The notes under the pieces are model-generated. The model worked only from the letters and a program-made list of their open reading frames with translations, was not told the DNA's origin and made no database searches. A DNA stretch of 64,000 nucleotides, taken from assembly GCA_003255065.1 (NCBI GenBank), contig QAOA01008791.1:93146-157145 (forward strand), in the 5' to 3' direction. The position numbers and the translations under genes were made by a program. Shown in pieces: positions 22,993-34,209 of this stretch (position 1 is the stretch's first letter; each line of letters opens with the position of its first letter). The DNA comes from Cercis canadensis. Its lineage: Eukaryota; Streptophyta; Magnoliopsida; Fabales; Fabaceae.

Positions 22993-23141
22993 AGTAAGGA
23001 GGTGTTCTAGCTTAACCAATGATCTCAAGTTCGAGCCCTTGAGTATGCAGCTGCATCTGTTAGGAGAGTTTTACCACCCTTGTAGTCATTTTCGACTCGA
23101 AACGGAATTAGTCGGGCAAAACCCAAACACCGGTGAGAAAC

Positions 23142-23143
<2 letters not shown>
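22993..23143 (+). mobile_element. tRNA-derived SINE-like unit
   Basis: An approximately 150 bp unit has a Pol III B-box-like string (CAAGTTCGAGCCC), an A-box-like TAGCTTAACCA upstream, and the AAACACCGGTGAGAAACC tail common to plant SINE-like repeats. It ends in an AT run. The second copy at 23474-23624 has a better B box (AAGTTCGAGTCC). It belongs to the duplicated segment, so it is probably not an independent insertion. Confidence 0.5.
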
Positions 23144-23195
<52 letters not shown>

Positions 23196-23473
23196 TATTG
23201 GAGATGCACCTACACTGACAATTTTTCATAAATTTGACACTTTGATGCACTCATAAATGCTCTGCATTATGTCACNCTTTTTTTTGAATAATGTGGTTAG
23301 ATGAATAGGGAGCCCCAATGTTAGTATAAATGGGAGATTCAATCTTAACCATCTATTTCATGGAAAACAAAAAATCTTTACCATCCATTTAATTTAATAT
23401 ATTATACATGCAATATACATATATTATACATGTCATATATATAAAATATTACCAACAAGCATATAGATCACAT

Positions 23474-23624
23474 AGTAAGGAGGTGTTCTAGCTTAACCAA
23501 GGGTCTCAAGTTCGAGTCCTTGAGTATGCAGCTGCATTTGTTAAGAGAGTTTTACTGCCCTTATAGTCCTTTTCGACTCAAAACCGAATTAGTTGGGCAA
23601 AACCCAAACACCGGTGAGAAACCA
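23474..23624 (+). mobile_element. tRNA-derived SINE-like unit, second copy
   Basis: Same unit as 22993-23143, differing by scattered substitutions, and part of the larger duplication around the N at 23276. Confidence 0.5.
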
Positions 23625-23731
23625 AATATATATAATATTTTTTATCTAAACATATTGGAGATGCACCTACACTGACAATTTTTCATAAATTTGACACTTT
23701 GATGCACTCATAAATGCTCTGCATTATGTCA

Positions 23732-24373
23732 CTTAGCTTAAATGTAGGTCTAATGAAATTCAAATTGTACCAATTATGTTAACATGACATGGTGTCAATT
23801 TAGAGTGAATATGGATTAAAAATAATGTGACATATAACGTCACAAAATAATGAAATTGAAATTAAGAAAGAGATCTAGCTCATAATTATTAGACTGGTCT
23901 ACTCATCATCTCTTCTCCGTTTCAAATCTCTTTGATTGCAAATGTAGTTGTTATCAATGAAAAGATCTCAAAAGAATTTATTTTTATATTCATTCTTAGA
24001 AGAGGTTATAGAAGGATTAGTCTCATACAAAAAATGTGAAAACTATCTCATGAGAAACCAAAGAAGAGAGCATTGAAAATAACTATTCTACTTTAATATG
24101 TTAATATATTTTTCCCCATTCTTTGAAGCTTTTGCCTCTGCAAGTCGAGTCCATCATGTGAGGAGCTTCAAAGCTCCAATTTGTCGACGAGTTGTGATGT
24201 GTAGAAGAAACTACTAGTAACAAAGGACATTTCTACACCGAGCTCTGTTTCATCCCCCTCCTTCACTTCATCTAAGCTTCTCCCTCCACCCCTCCAAGCC
24301 CAGGTCCCCAATATTCTCTCCCTCTAACAGCTCTGTTTCTCTCTCTGCTTCTAACAAAAGCTCTAAGCCATCA
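23732..24373. other. Gene-free stretch ending in a leader-like tract
   Basis: AT-rich DNA, then a CT-rich 5'UTR-like tract (about 24240-24360: CTCCCTCC, TCTCTCTCTG) leading into the short ORF at 24374. Confidence 0.4.
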
Positions 24374-24544
24374 ATGGTAGATAATTGCCAAACCCAAGAT
24401 CTTCCACCAGTTCTTGTTCTTGCTCCTGCAACATGCTTCACCAATTACTTGAAGAAACGCATGATTCTGATTCACATGAAACCCCCCACCCCCCAAATTT
24501 TGAATTTTCTCCCCTCCTTTTGTATCTCTCCCTCGTATATGTGA
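24374..24544 (+). CDS. Short ORF, possible truncated gene start
   Basis: An ATG after a CT-rich leader opens a 56-codon frame whose start (DLPPVLVLAPATCFTNYLKK) vaguely resembles the N-terminus of plant 2-hydroxyacid dehydrogenases of the HPR3 type. After about 35 residues the similarity stops and the frame soon ends. No downstream exons were found. It is either the broken first exon of such a gene or chance. The function is not assigned. Confidence 0.2.
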   Translation: MVDNCQTQDLPPVLVLAPATCFTNYLKKRMILIHMKPPTPQILNFLPSFCISPSYM

Positions 24545-25148
24545 GAAAGAGCCAAAGATGGTTATCTTTTTTGTTATTTTCTCTCTTTAATCATTACTTA
24601 TTTTTTAATTTTAATTTATGGATTAATTATTTGTTAATCCTATAATTTGATATGCTATGCAGTCATTTTTGTTTCTTTTTAAAAATACTCAAAAATGGTT
24701 CTCAAGACTTATAAGATCCGTGTTTGAATCTAAAATTAATAGCTAAATTAAAAAGAAAAAACACTTAGAGAGTCTTTTACATAATTTTAAAATTTAAAAG
24801 TTAAATCACACATGACTTTAAATTAACTCTTAAATAAACTATAAATCAAATACTCTGCTCAAATATTACATCATCACCTCTTTTGTTACCCTACTATGTG
24901 TATGCTCCATAAACACTAGTACAATAGTTTTAAATCTAATAGAACTTAGAATGATTAAGGTCCCAATCCCCTTTTCACTTTCATGTATATTTCAAAAATT
25001 GATTGAGAAACTACAACACACATCCTTTTCTTTTGTAAGCATATGTATAAGTGAAGCATGTCAAAATGTCATTTTTCTTTTCTTTCAATAGTTGTACACT
25101 ATTGAGCTTTTATAAATAATTAGATAGTAGACACTAGAGAATCGGAAT

Positions 25149-25231
<83 letters not shown>

Positions 25232-25683
25232 AGAGAGAGTAATCAAATATAAACTTTACTAAAAACTGGATTTGCTCATTTAGAGATACTTGACTCAACA
25301 TCAAAGCCAAGAATGTTGACGAAAGCACAACTACAATCCTAATGGAAGTGCTCCCTAACCCTCGCCGCCACTTCTGAAGGAATCTATATTTGTTGCTGGA
25401 ATGAGGTTTCAAAATGACCATTTTGACTTTTGTCTACAGCCAAATCCACCACAATCATCTTCCAAAATATGAAAGAAGTAGCAAGGCAACAAGTTTCCAC
25501 CACAAGAAACTTGAATGGTGCTTCTCCAATAAAGGTGGTGCAGAAGAACCTACAGATCTGTCACATGAAAAATTATGCAGGAAATGGTATAATAAAATAG
25601 ATATAAGCTTATGGCCAAAGGAAAAAAAAAATTATAATGGAAATAAGCTTCTTTTGCAAATGTAGCAATCTAGTGCTGCTAAG
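24545..25683. other. Gene-free stretch; 3' side of the X8 gene
   Basis: AT-rich DNA with a compound (TA)n(GA)n microsatellite at about 25149-25229. The last few hundred bases are probably 3'UTR of the minus-strand X8 gene. An open plus-strand frame at 25414-25665 is taken as chance. Confidence 0.5.
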
Positions 25684-27833
25684 TTATTCTACATACCCAG
25701 ATGCAGAATAGTCACATTTTCCATAACCTGCAGTTAAAAGTAACATCCAAGTTCAGTATGGTTTCAAATATTTCAAAACACAAACAGGTAAAGAAAGAAA
25801 GAAAGCAAAAAAGTCAAAGACAAAAAGTTATAGGAGTCTTTTACACAATGCTATGAATGCATCAATCAGGAAGTAATTCAGTAAGGACCACACATTCCAA
25901 AAACATGATTCACTTACCAAAAGAGGGAAAGTTGTTAAGTAAAGAGCAATATGAAACAGGTAAAGTTGTCAAGATCTATGGGACAACTTTATGTTAAATG
26001 TGATCTATACATAATGCATGAGATAGCAATGACAAATCCAGATATAACTCAATAGGCGGATCTCAAAAATTACCAAAGCAATTTGATAAAAACATTTGAA
26101 ACATAGGGGGCCAGTGGGCCATAAATATGTAGCTGTGAGACAAGATACATAAAGAATATGCATGTGAATGACATGGACATTTAACTTACTAGGGTTATTT
26201 TTTGTCAAAGTTGCAGTTCCTCCAAAATTGCAGGCAATATCAGAATTTCCATTCTGTTGATAGTAGTTGTTGAAAGCATAGGATGCATGAGACAAAAGTG
26301 TGTCTGGTTCAAAACATGATCCACCTTGTTGGATAGGGTTGCAATCCGCCATTCCGAGGCCACAAGCCCAGTCTAATGCATTCTGCAAATCGACTTGGGA
26401 GGCACCGGCAAGGGCCACACACCATGTTGTGCCATCCAGGAATGTTGTGTTGCCTTCTGGTGGTGATAATGTATTCAATGGAATTGCTGCTTCTTCCTTC
26501 TCTTGTGCCACAATTTCCCTCGCCGCGGCTGAATGGTTTTTGCAAGAGAAACAGAAGCAGAGAGAACAGATTACTAATTTCTAAGATAATCAATTCATCA
26601 ATCAACAACCATTCCATAGTTTTGGTAATCTGGGTTATGGCACAAATAATGATTTAGTACATTCTCATAAGAAATCAATTTTAAAACAGGGAAATTTAAA
26701 CAAAAAATTGATTGATAAAGACTTTCATTTTCTGCATTGTGTAATGAGTTAGAGAATAAGAAATTTATACATCTGTCATAAGTGTTAATGGTTAAACATG
26801 ATCTATGCTACTTAGGGTCAATGAACAACACATGACCCTGTTGCAAAATAGATTATCTGGGGATTCTGGTAGCATCAAATGAGATGCATGATGGAAGTAA
26901 AGTAGGTGAACACCACCAAGCTTTTCTTTCCTTCTTTTCTACTAAAAAAATGTCTTTTGTTAGGCCAAGCAAAATGCTTTGTATAACTTGGTGGCAAAAT
27001 TTATCAGTGGGCTTAGGGTTTTAATTTCCCAAAAGAAGTTAAAGGTTACAAATAATGCATTAATTGAGAAACAGAGCTAACCACCCTCCTACCAATTCTT
27101 CCATTTCCTTTCTCTTAACTGGGCAAAAAGGAAAGGAAAAGAAAGGGGTGAAAGAAAACAGAGCAGCATCATGTTTTGTAGTTACCTATTTACACAACTA
27201 TAAGTTGAAAGAAAGGTTGGGTTTTTCATTTGAAGGAATTTTTTTTTTGGGTTAAATATTAAATATAGCTATAAGTCACACCATTTTCCCCAAAATGAAG
27301 AACACAAAATTATAACTCACAGGTGAAAATAAAAATCTACCAGTAACTACATATTGCAACAGCATAAAGAATAATAATAATAAAGCTTGGAAATATGATG
27401 TANACATATTGCAACAGCATAATAATAATAATAATAAAAAGAAAAAGCTTGGAAATATGATGTATGGACCATTAACTGAGAGAGAACAAGGAGATTTCCA
27501 GAAATCTAAAAGACCATGAAAATGTTGAAGAAGAAATTAGCAAATTTAGACTAAAAAGAGGAGAGAAAACCCATAGAAAGCAAGAAACTTAAATCCAGGC
27601 TCATGAACTTAAAAATACAATGTAAACAAAAAAAAAAAAAAAAAAAAANAAAAAAAAAAAAAAGAACAGAGAAAACATAGCAAATAATAAGAACAACACC
27701 ATACCCAGATAGCTTTCCATAAAATGCAGCAAAAGAAAAAAGAAAACTTAATAGTAAACAAGCAGAAACAGAGCATACCCAGATAGCATTCCACTAAAAC
27801 CAGGCACAGAAAAACCCATATTCTCTTTCTCAT
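25684..27833 (-). CDS. X8-domain secreted protein (callose-binding-like)
   Basis: Three exons are read: 27779-27833, 26190-26528 and 25684-25727, with phases and GT-AG sites consistent, giving 145 aa. Exon 1 is a signal peptide (RIWVFLCLVLVECYL). The X8 (CBM43) domain spans about residues 50-140: TTWCVA, the NALDWACGLGMADC block, CFEPDTLLSHASYAFNNYYQ, then DIACNFGGTATLTKNNPSYG and a final KCDY. X8 modules bind beta-1,3-glucan (callose). Relatives act at plasmodesmata or in cell walls (family knowledge). The protein ends only a few residues after the domain, so there is no Ser/Pro linker or GPI signal like that of PDCB proteins. It would be soluble in the wall unless more exons exist. Intron 1 (1.25 kb) contains an N-interrupted poly-A run. 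Confidence 0.85.
27350..27462. repeat. Short direct duplication across an N at 27403
   Basis: CATATTGCAACAGCATAA...AATATGATGTA is present on both sides of the N and differs in the AAT microsatellite length. It lies in intron 1 of the X8 gene and is probably an assembly overlap. Confidence 0.75.
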
Positions 27834-27918
27834 GGTTCTCCCAAGAGAGAAACTTTATGGCCGTTTGCTCCAAAGAACACAAGTTAATAGCCAAGTTTTC
27901 AACTTTTAGCACTCCAGT

Positions 27919-28303
27919 TCTCAAAGAGCCCTCATTGAGTTACTCTCTCTTTCTCTCTCTGTTTCTTTCTCTTAAGTGTAGGTGAGAGAGAGAGAGTGCA
28001 ATGTGTGGTATAATAATGGCAGAGGTGTTAATGGAATCCTCAGTTCCTTCAAGGGAAATTTTGTTCTTTTTCACTTTTTCCTGTTTTTAAGTTTCAATGG
28101 GCAAGAATAGTTATGCATCCTTCAGAAGCTAGTACCCTCTTTGGCAGACTGCAGCGGTGGATTCATTTGAGACTTTTGACAGAGCTTCAAAAGTTGGCAG
28201 TGCCCGGCAAATAAAGAAAAATAAAATGTTCATTCAATAATATTTCTCATGTTTCAACTTATCGCGATATATTACTGCAAAAAAATTTCGCGGTATATTG
28301 CTC

Positions 28304-28350
<47 letters not shown>

Positions 28351-28763
28351 NTCTCAAAGAGCCCTCATTGAGTTACTCTCTCTTTCTCTCTCTGTTTCTT
28401 TCTCTTAAGTGTAGGTGAGAGAGAGAGAGTGCAATGTGTGGTATAATAATGGCAGAGGTGTTAATGGAATCCTCAGTTCCTTCAAGGGAAATTTTGTTCT
28501 TTTTCACTTTTTACTGTTTTTAAGTTTCAATGGGCAAGAATAGTTATGCATCCTTCAGAAGCTAGTACCCTCTTTGGCAGACTGCAGCGCAGCGGTGGAT
28601 TCATTTGAGACTTTTGACAGAGCTTCAAAAGTTGGTAGTGCCCGGCAAATAAAGAAAAATAAAATGTTCATTCCATAATATTTCTCATGTTTCAACTTAT
28701 CGCGATATATTACTGCAAAAAAATTTCGCGGTATATTGCTCACTTTTTTTTTTTTTTTTTGAT
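27919..28763. repeat. Direct duplication (~412 bp) with N at 28351
   Basis: 27919-28330 and 28352-28763 are nearly identical. Differences include an extra CAGCG and a few substitutions. They are joined through a poly-T run and an N. The segment is the upstream region of the X8 gene, so its promoter appears twice, most likely by assembly. Confidence 0.85.
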
Positions 28764-28861
28764 ATGGGGTATATTGATCACTTATACATTGTTGGAATAA
28801 AATAATTACGTCAATGTCATTACGTATTGTTTTTATTTGAGAAATGGTAATTTTTTTTTTT

Positions 28862-29118
28862 GAGTAAAACATTTTTTTAATCCTTAAAAAATGTAATCAA
28901 TGATAAATTCGTCTTTAAAAAATTTTCGGTGACAAATTGGTCATTGAATTATTATTCTGTCGAACCAATTAGTTCTCTGGTAAGGTCCCGTTAGTGATAC
29001 TTAAGGACCAATTTGTCTGACAGAATAATAATTAAATGATCAATTTATCACTGAAAATTTTTAGAGGACGAATTTGTCAGTAACTATATTTTTTAAGGAC
29101 TAAAAAAAAGTTTTATTC
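28862..29118. mobile_element. Inverted-repeat MITE (GAGTAAAAC ends)
   Basis: The left arm (GAGTAAAACATTTTTTTAAT...) and right arm (inverse GAATAAAACTTTTTTTTAGT) pair nearly throughout. Internal strings include TTATTATTCTGTC and its inverse GACAGAATAATAA. TTGAGAAATGGTAA (about 28837) and TTGAGAAATAGTAA (about 29137) lie outside the two ends and may be an extended target duplication. Confidence 0.65.
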
Positions 29119-29573
29119 TTTTTTTTTTCTTGAAATTGAGAAATAGTAAACTTGGAAAAGATTCTATATGTGTTTGGCTTAGCTTAAAATAGATTATGTA
29201 CTTAATTGATTATGGAAGAATTTACTTATTTTTGTATATGTTAGTTTAAAAGTGATTTTATAATAATAAGTTTTTGTTTGAATTTTATAAATAAAATCCC
29301 TTTTAAATGTTAAATTATCAAAAATGATATAAAGTATTTTTATAGTATAATAAAAATCGAAAGGAAATTAGGTAAGAAGGGAAGTAATAGTAAAATAATT
29401 AATTAGTTCACAATTCAAAGCTTGGGTGGGGAGCTAAAGTAAAAAAGTTATTGGGGTGTTTTGAAATATGTGAAAAATTGTTGTCTTTTATTTTTTATTT
29501 TTATTTTTTTATTCTTTTAACCTAACCACACTCATTATCTTTGGAATGTGATACTCAAAACCAACATTAGGAT
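29119..29573. other. Gene-free stretch
   Basis: AT-rich intergenic DNA. I see nothing in it. Confidence 0.4.
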
Positions 29574-30115
29574 TAGAGCTGTTAAAATGGGTTGGTTGGC
29601 TTGTTTTACCTTGATGTGTTTTGGCTCTGCTTATTTTTAAACAGGCTAACAAATGGCTAGCCTAACTCAGCATAACCTTATGCAGACTACGAGCTAAATG
29701 GGCCAGCCCATTGATCCTATTTTTTTCTTTTAATTATTACTATTCAAAATTGGGCTAAAAAGGCGGGTCTTTTTTCCTTAGTCATTTGGCTATTTGGAAT
29801 AAAAACAAATATGTTATTAGCAAAAAAAAAAAAAAAAAAAAAACAAATATGCATAAAGTGATTTACAAAACTAAAATAAAGAATCAAAGATGCATGAAAG
29901 CCTGAAATTAAAACAAAGATGCATAAATTCTTTGGGAGTGAAAATAAAATTTTAAAAACTTAAATATGATATGATCTAACCTTAAAAAAAAAAAGATAAA
30001 TGGGCTAAAAAGGCCAACTAGGCCCAAACTTAAATGGGCTACATGCTAGTATTTTTTGAGCCAAGCTCTCTTTTAAAATGGGTCGGCCCATCAAACTTGG
30101 CATGTTTTATTAGAT
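29574..30115. mobile_element. Degenerate hAT-like element (tentative)
   Basis: It has TTAGAGCTGTTAAAATGGGT near the left and repeats GGGCTAAAAAGGC- and GGCCCATCAAACTTGG-type strings inside. Plant hAT-like non-autonomous elements that start TAGRGGTG look similar. No target duplication or matching right end was found. Confidence 0.3.
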
Positions 30116-30838
30116 TAATTATATAAAAAAAAATTGTGCAAAAAACAAAAATAAAAGTTTTGTGAAGTGGCTCCATCCATCACAGTTAGGGGATCGACTC
30201 TATTACATAAGTGGATTCCTAATTTTTATATCATGATATAATTACAATATCCTTATTGTATCGTTGTATCGACTTAAAGTCCCGCTTATTGATTTTTACC
30301 TTGCTTCTTCTATATATCAATTAGATCTTTTATCATGGAATAAAGTATCTAGGCATATCGGTTTCTTTATATTTTGACTTCTATGAAGTTTCTTTCTTTG
30401 CTACAGCTGATAAAAATTGTTGTTTTGGACTATATATATATATATGTAGAAAAGAAAAATTAAAGTAATAGATAAAACAAATTAACACATGATGCAGATT
30501 ATTTTTCCACATAAACATCTTCCCCATGTTTGTGAATCATGATATGCTATTTCTAAATTATAACTTTTCATACCTAGGATCATGTATTTTTTTTTTTATA
30601 TTATTTAACCATGTTTTTAGGATCAATTATTATGATTGGTTTATTTTCTTAGTTCTATAAAATATTAAACAAGGGATAAAATTAGTCTATTCGTAGAGAG
30701 GGAAGAAAAGCTAATAGAATAGCAAATTCATAAGAGTAACCATATTGATACACTAGTTATCTTCATATCGTCTCACATTGTACACATATATAACAGCATA
30801 GGAATTTAAGTAGACTTTTCTAAACTTTAATTGGACTC
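30116..30838. other. Gene-free stretch
   Basis: AT-rich DNA with a short (TA)n at about 30430-30446. No feature is recognised. Confidence 0.4.
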
Positions 30839-30858
30839 ACAACACAGATTTTACAAAC

Positions 30859-31358
30859 TATCTCATCAGCATTCTGGTTGTGGTAATTATTCCTTATCCT
30901 TGTATGCCTACAAAGGATATTTAGGGTTGAAAATCTTATCATTTCAAGCCTTCTAAATTCTTTGATATGAGCCAAGAGCACCACTTGATGAAAAAGGATT
31001 AACACCAACCAGGCTCACCCTTAAACCTAGAGGAAAAAGAAGCCAAACCTGTTGCGCAATTGGGCACTCAATGAAGAGGTGGAAATGTGATTCTGTCTCA
31101 TTATTGCANTATCTCATCAGCATTCTGGTTGTGGTAATTATTCCTTATCCTTGTATGCCTACAAAGAATATTTAGGGTTGAAAATCTTATCATTTCAAGC
31201 CTTCTAAATTCTTTGATATGAGCCAAGAGCACCACTTGATGAAAAAGGATTAACACCAACCAGGCTCACCCTTAAACCTAGAGGAGAAAGAAGCCAAACC
31301 TGTTGCGCAATTGGGCACTCAATGAAGAGGTGGAAATGTGATTCTGTCTCATTATTGC
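30859..31358. repeat. Direct duplication (~250 bp) across an N at 31109
   Basis: 30859-31108 and 31110-31358 repeat the LINE zf-RVT segment (TATCTCATCAGCATTCTGG...) with very few differences. It is probably an assembly overlap. Confidence 0.85.
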
Positions 31359-31558
31359 ATTGGCAATAGGAAGGTGAAATGAGTTAATTAGTCTCTTGTA
31401 AACCAGCTCAGCAGCTGGGAGGCTTCCATGGAGGTTACGCCAGAGGAAGGTTTTCATCTTGCGAGGGCCTTTATGGGACCAAACTGAGTTCTACACAGGA
31501 GCAGCATCAGCAGTAGGTGGATTTGGAGGAACACAAATGCTAAAAGCTTCATTGTAAC

Positions 31559-32046
31559 TGTTGGAAAATGGAAGTCCCACATCGAAAAAATAAGAGAATG
31601 AAAGACAACTTATAAGGTGGAAAGTAGTAGTTCTAAAATGACTTGAGTCATTTTGAAACAAAAGCCACTTGCATAACATAGACCAACTCTCTTTCACACA
31701 TGAAATTAGATTGGGCCCACGTTGATTTTATCAACATGGTATAAGAGCTTCAAAGCTTAACATCATTAAAGGATTCAGGGGACCAATATAAACCTATGGC
31801 CTCTGAGGTTCTCAAAGAGTACAAACCCAAGCAAAGAAAAGGAAGACTTGGAGCCTCTGAGACTCAAGAACACAGAGTCCCACATTGGAAAAATAAGAGA
31901 ATGAAAAACAACTTATAAGGTGAAAAGTAGTAGTTCAAAAATGACTTGAGTCATTTTAGAACAAAAGCCATTTGCATACGTATAGGACATAGACCAACTT
32001 TCTCCTTCACATGAAATTAGATTGGGCCCATGTGATTTTATTAATA
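31559..32046 (+). mobile_element. TRIM (miniature LTR) retrotransposon
   Basis: The 5' LTR is 31559-31736 (TGTTGGAAAATGG...ATCAACA). It is followed at once by a primer-binding site TGGTATAAGAGCTT, a one-change version of the initiator-Met tRNA site TGGTATCAGAGC. About 135 bp of non-coding interior leads to a second LTR (about 31876-32046) lacking its first bases and ending TTAATA. The 5 bp target duplication GTAAC flanks it (31554-31558 and 32047-32051). The total of 488 bp without gag-pol fits a TRIM. The LTR carries AAGTCCCACATCG and a downstream TTATAAGG, like an snRNA promoter. Confidence 0.85.
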
Positions 32047-32051
32047 GTAAC

Positions 32052-33363
32052 TAGGGGTGTAATCGGTTCGGTTTAGTCCAATTTTCACCCCAAACCGGGA
32101 CCGGACCGGCCAGAAGAAACTTGGTTTAGTTTGGTATGATTTTTTGAAAGTAAAACTGAACCAAACCAAACCGGTCTAGTTTGGTTCGGTTCGGTCAGTT
32201 TGGCCATAAAACCTGCATAAATTAGCTTTGACAGCAACCTTGACAAGAATACAACAAAATGCACTAATTTATAACAGCTCCCCCTTTCGAGCATTGAATC
32301 CTTGCACTAATTTATAAGACCAGAATAAGCAGGTCTCTTAAAGTATTTGCCAAGATTCCATAGTCATTTGTGACCATTTGCAAAGCAAAATATAGACCCT
32401 TTGACATGGCAACTTCCCACATATATTCAGAATAAAGCACCTAAGTGCTGCAAATATACAAGCAACTTTAGTATTAACACATCAATTTGGTGACAAACCA
32501 GCAACAAAAAGCTACTTAGACATTACAAACGTCATGGATAACCATAATATTGAACCCCATGAAAGAGGGACAAAAGAAGACATTCTGCCGTTTGCATATC
32601 AAGAGGGACAAAAGAAAATAGTCATAGTAACCACAAAACACAGAGCCAATGCGACACCACATCAATTGGGTGATTAAATAAAATACCTTCACTCAAACTT
32701 ATTTCCCTTTTTCTCTGGTTCCTTTCCTTTTCCTAAGGTCTACCAGTAACCAAACTAAGGAAATGAGAAAGATCCCTTCATTATTCTCACCTTGTGAGGC
32801 GATTGGATTGAAAATGGGAGCTTTCCTTCTCGGAATGAGTGGGTCCAGAACGATCTGCCGTAGATGAAAGCTTGCCGTTGAGTCGCACTAAAATCTGAGG
32901 GTCTTTGACCCTCACACATCTCAGCCGCTTTCTGTTTCCCTACTGCAAGAAAAACTCTGGCTCCGATGCTTTACAGGTTCTCTGATTCTTCTCTTCAGTC
33001 TCCATATCTGTCTTCGAATGGGACTCCTTGTAGTGTCGAGAGTGGGGTTTGAGAATGGGACTGTTGAAGAAGGAGAAGATTTTTTCTGATTTGGGATTTC
33101 TGAAGTGTGTCGAGTGTCGAAGAAGAGCTAGGGTGCAAGGGATTTTAGAAACAAAAAGACGTCGTTTCTTGCTACCCAGTTCAGTCCAGTTTAACACTGA
33201 CTTTTCTTCATAGAAATCGAGAACTGAACCGAACCGAATTTCTTAGTTTTTCAAAAAATCAAACCTAAAACCAGACCGCCTTTCTCGATTTGACTCGGTT
33301 TGCCCCCAGTTCAGTTTGGTCCGATCGAATTTGCCTGTTTTCCGGTTTTGCCTTACACTCCTA
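32052..33363. mobile_element. hAT-like non-autonomous element, 8 bp TSD
   Basis: The ends TAGGGGTGTAA and (inverse) TAGGAGTGTAA are terminal inverted repeats, with many subterminal CGGTTCGGTT / AACCGAACCG motifs in both arms, a pattern common in plant hAT-like elements. Flanks ATAGTAAC (32044-32051) and ACAGTAAC (33364-33371) form an 8 bp target duplication with one mismatch. The site is the 3' edge of the TRIM, so the right copy keeps the original LTR end ACA. The interior (1.3 kb) has no recognisable transposase. Confidence 0.8.
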
Positions 33364-33793
33364 ACAGTAACCAAGACTAACCACATAAGAAGGAAAATTT
33401 GTTTCATGGTAAACAATTCTTTTCTAGCCTTGATAGCTAGAAATCTCTCTGCATCATTTGGAACCAGAATTCTCTAACTAGGTTATCCTTGAGAGTACAA
33501 CAGGGAAAATATTTCCCTTCTAAAACTCTAAAAGATAGGAAATTTTCAGATGATACAAGTTTCCAACTTTGTTTCCCAAGCATAGCTAGATTGAAAGAAT
33601 TCAAACCTTTAAACCCCAACCTACCTTTCTGTCTAGGCAAACACATGATTGACCCATTGACTCAATTGATCTTTCACTCTTCCTTTTTAGTCCCCACCAG
33701 AATCTGCACAACAAGCTTCTAAGGTCATGGCATAAGCTATCAGAAAGTTTAGCCCATGGAACAATACGGGGCACTAGCCCAAACTATAGATCT

Positions 33794-34209
33794 CATTTAT
33801 ATCCATACCTTATAATTTTTTGGTAGAGGGCACTAGCCCAAACTAAACAACAATAGAACATGGGAGACTAACTCTCCTAACATTAGAGGTGTCAAAATGG
33901 GTTAAGCCCGTTGGGTTGGCCCGCCCCGCTGTCAAAATAGGTTGGGTTGGGTTAGCATTTTACTGGCCCATTTAAAAACGGGTTTCTGAGCCCGCCCCGT
34001 TTGGGTTACGGGTTGAGAGCGGGTCGGGGCAGGCTGACCCACCAGTTAATTCCTTTTTTTTTTTTAAAAAAAAAAAAAGCATTTTAAATCAAAAATGACA
34101 AAATCCCTAACCCCCANCATTTATATCCATACCTTATAATTTTTTGGTAGAGGGCACTAGCCCAAACTAAACAACAATAGAACATGGGAGACTAACTCTC
34201 CTAACATCA
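33794..34209. repeat. Direct duplication (~92 bp) around a hAT-like fragment
   Basis: 33794-33886 and 34118-34209 share CATTTATATCCATACCTTAT...CTCCTAACAT. Between them is TAGAGGTGTCAAAATGGGTT plus GGCCCGCC-rich sequence, the left end of a hAT-like element, cut at an N (34117). A partial element joined wrongly at the N explains both. Confidence 0.6.

Larger units (their letters stand above)
22902..23731. repeat. Direct duplication (~372 bp) with N at 23276
   Basis: 22902-23275 and about 23360-23731 are the same sequence with substitutions and a different (TA)n length (about 50 bp in the first copy, a few bp in the second). An 84 bp unique segment and an N lie between. The differences look like allelic divergence, so two haplotypes may have been joined in tandem. 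Confidence 0.75.
30839..33750 (-). pseudogene. Decayed LINE (RT C-terminus and zf-RVT), interrupted
   Basis: Reading the minus strand from about 33750 downward gives typical plant LINE blocks: a decayed YAM...FWWG region, the LPRQKGRLGFKGLNSFNLAM block at 33646, and KYFPCCTLKDN. After two inserted elements (31559-33363) the zf-RVT region follows: KTFLWRNLHGSLPAAELVYK-like, then C..C...ESHFHLF-type residues. Frameshifts and stops are frequent. The insertion of the TRIM and the hAT-like element shows that the LINE is the oldest layer. The ends are uncertain. Confidence 0.65.

Noticed and set aside
25134..25421. 95-codon minus-strand ORF ending in (SL)n(YI)n
   Set aside because: Half of it is translation of a (GA)n(TA)n microsatellite; there is no conserved protein.
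31491..31697. 68-codon minus-strand ORF across the LINE-TRIM border
   Set aside because: It spans the junction between LINE debris and the TRIM LTR, so it is a chance frame.
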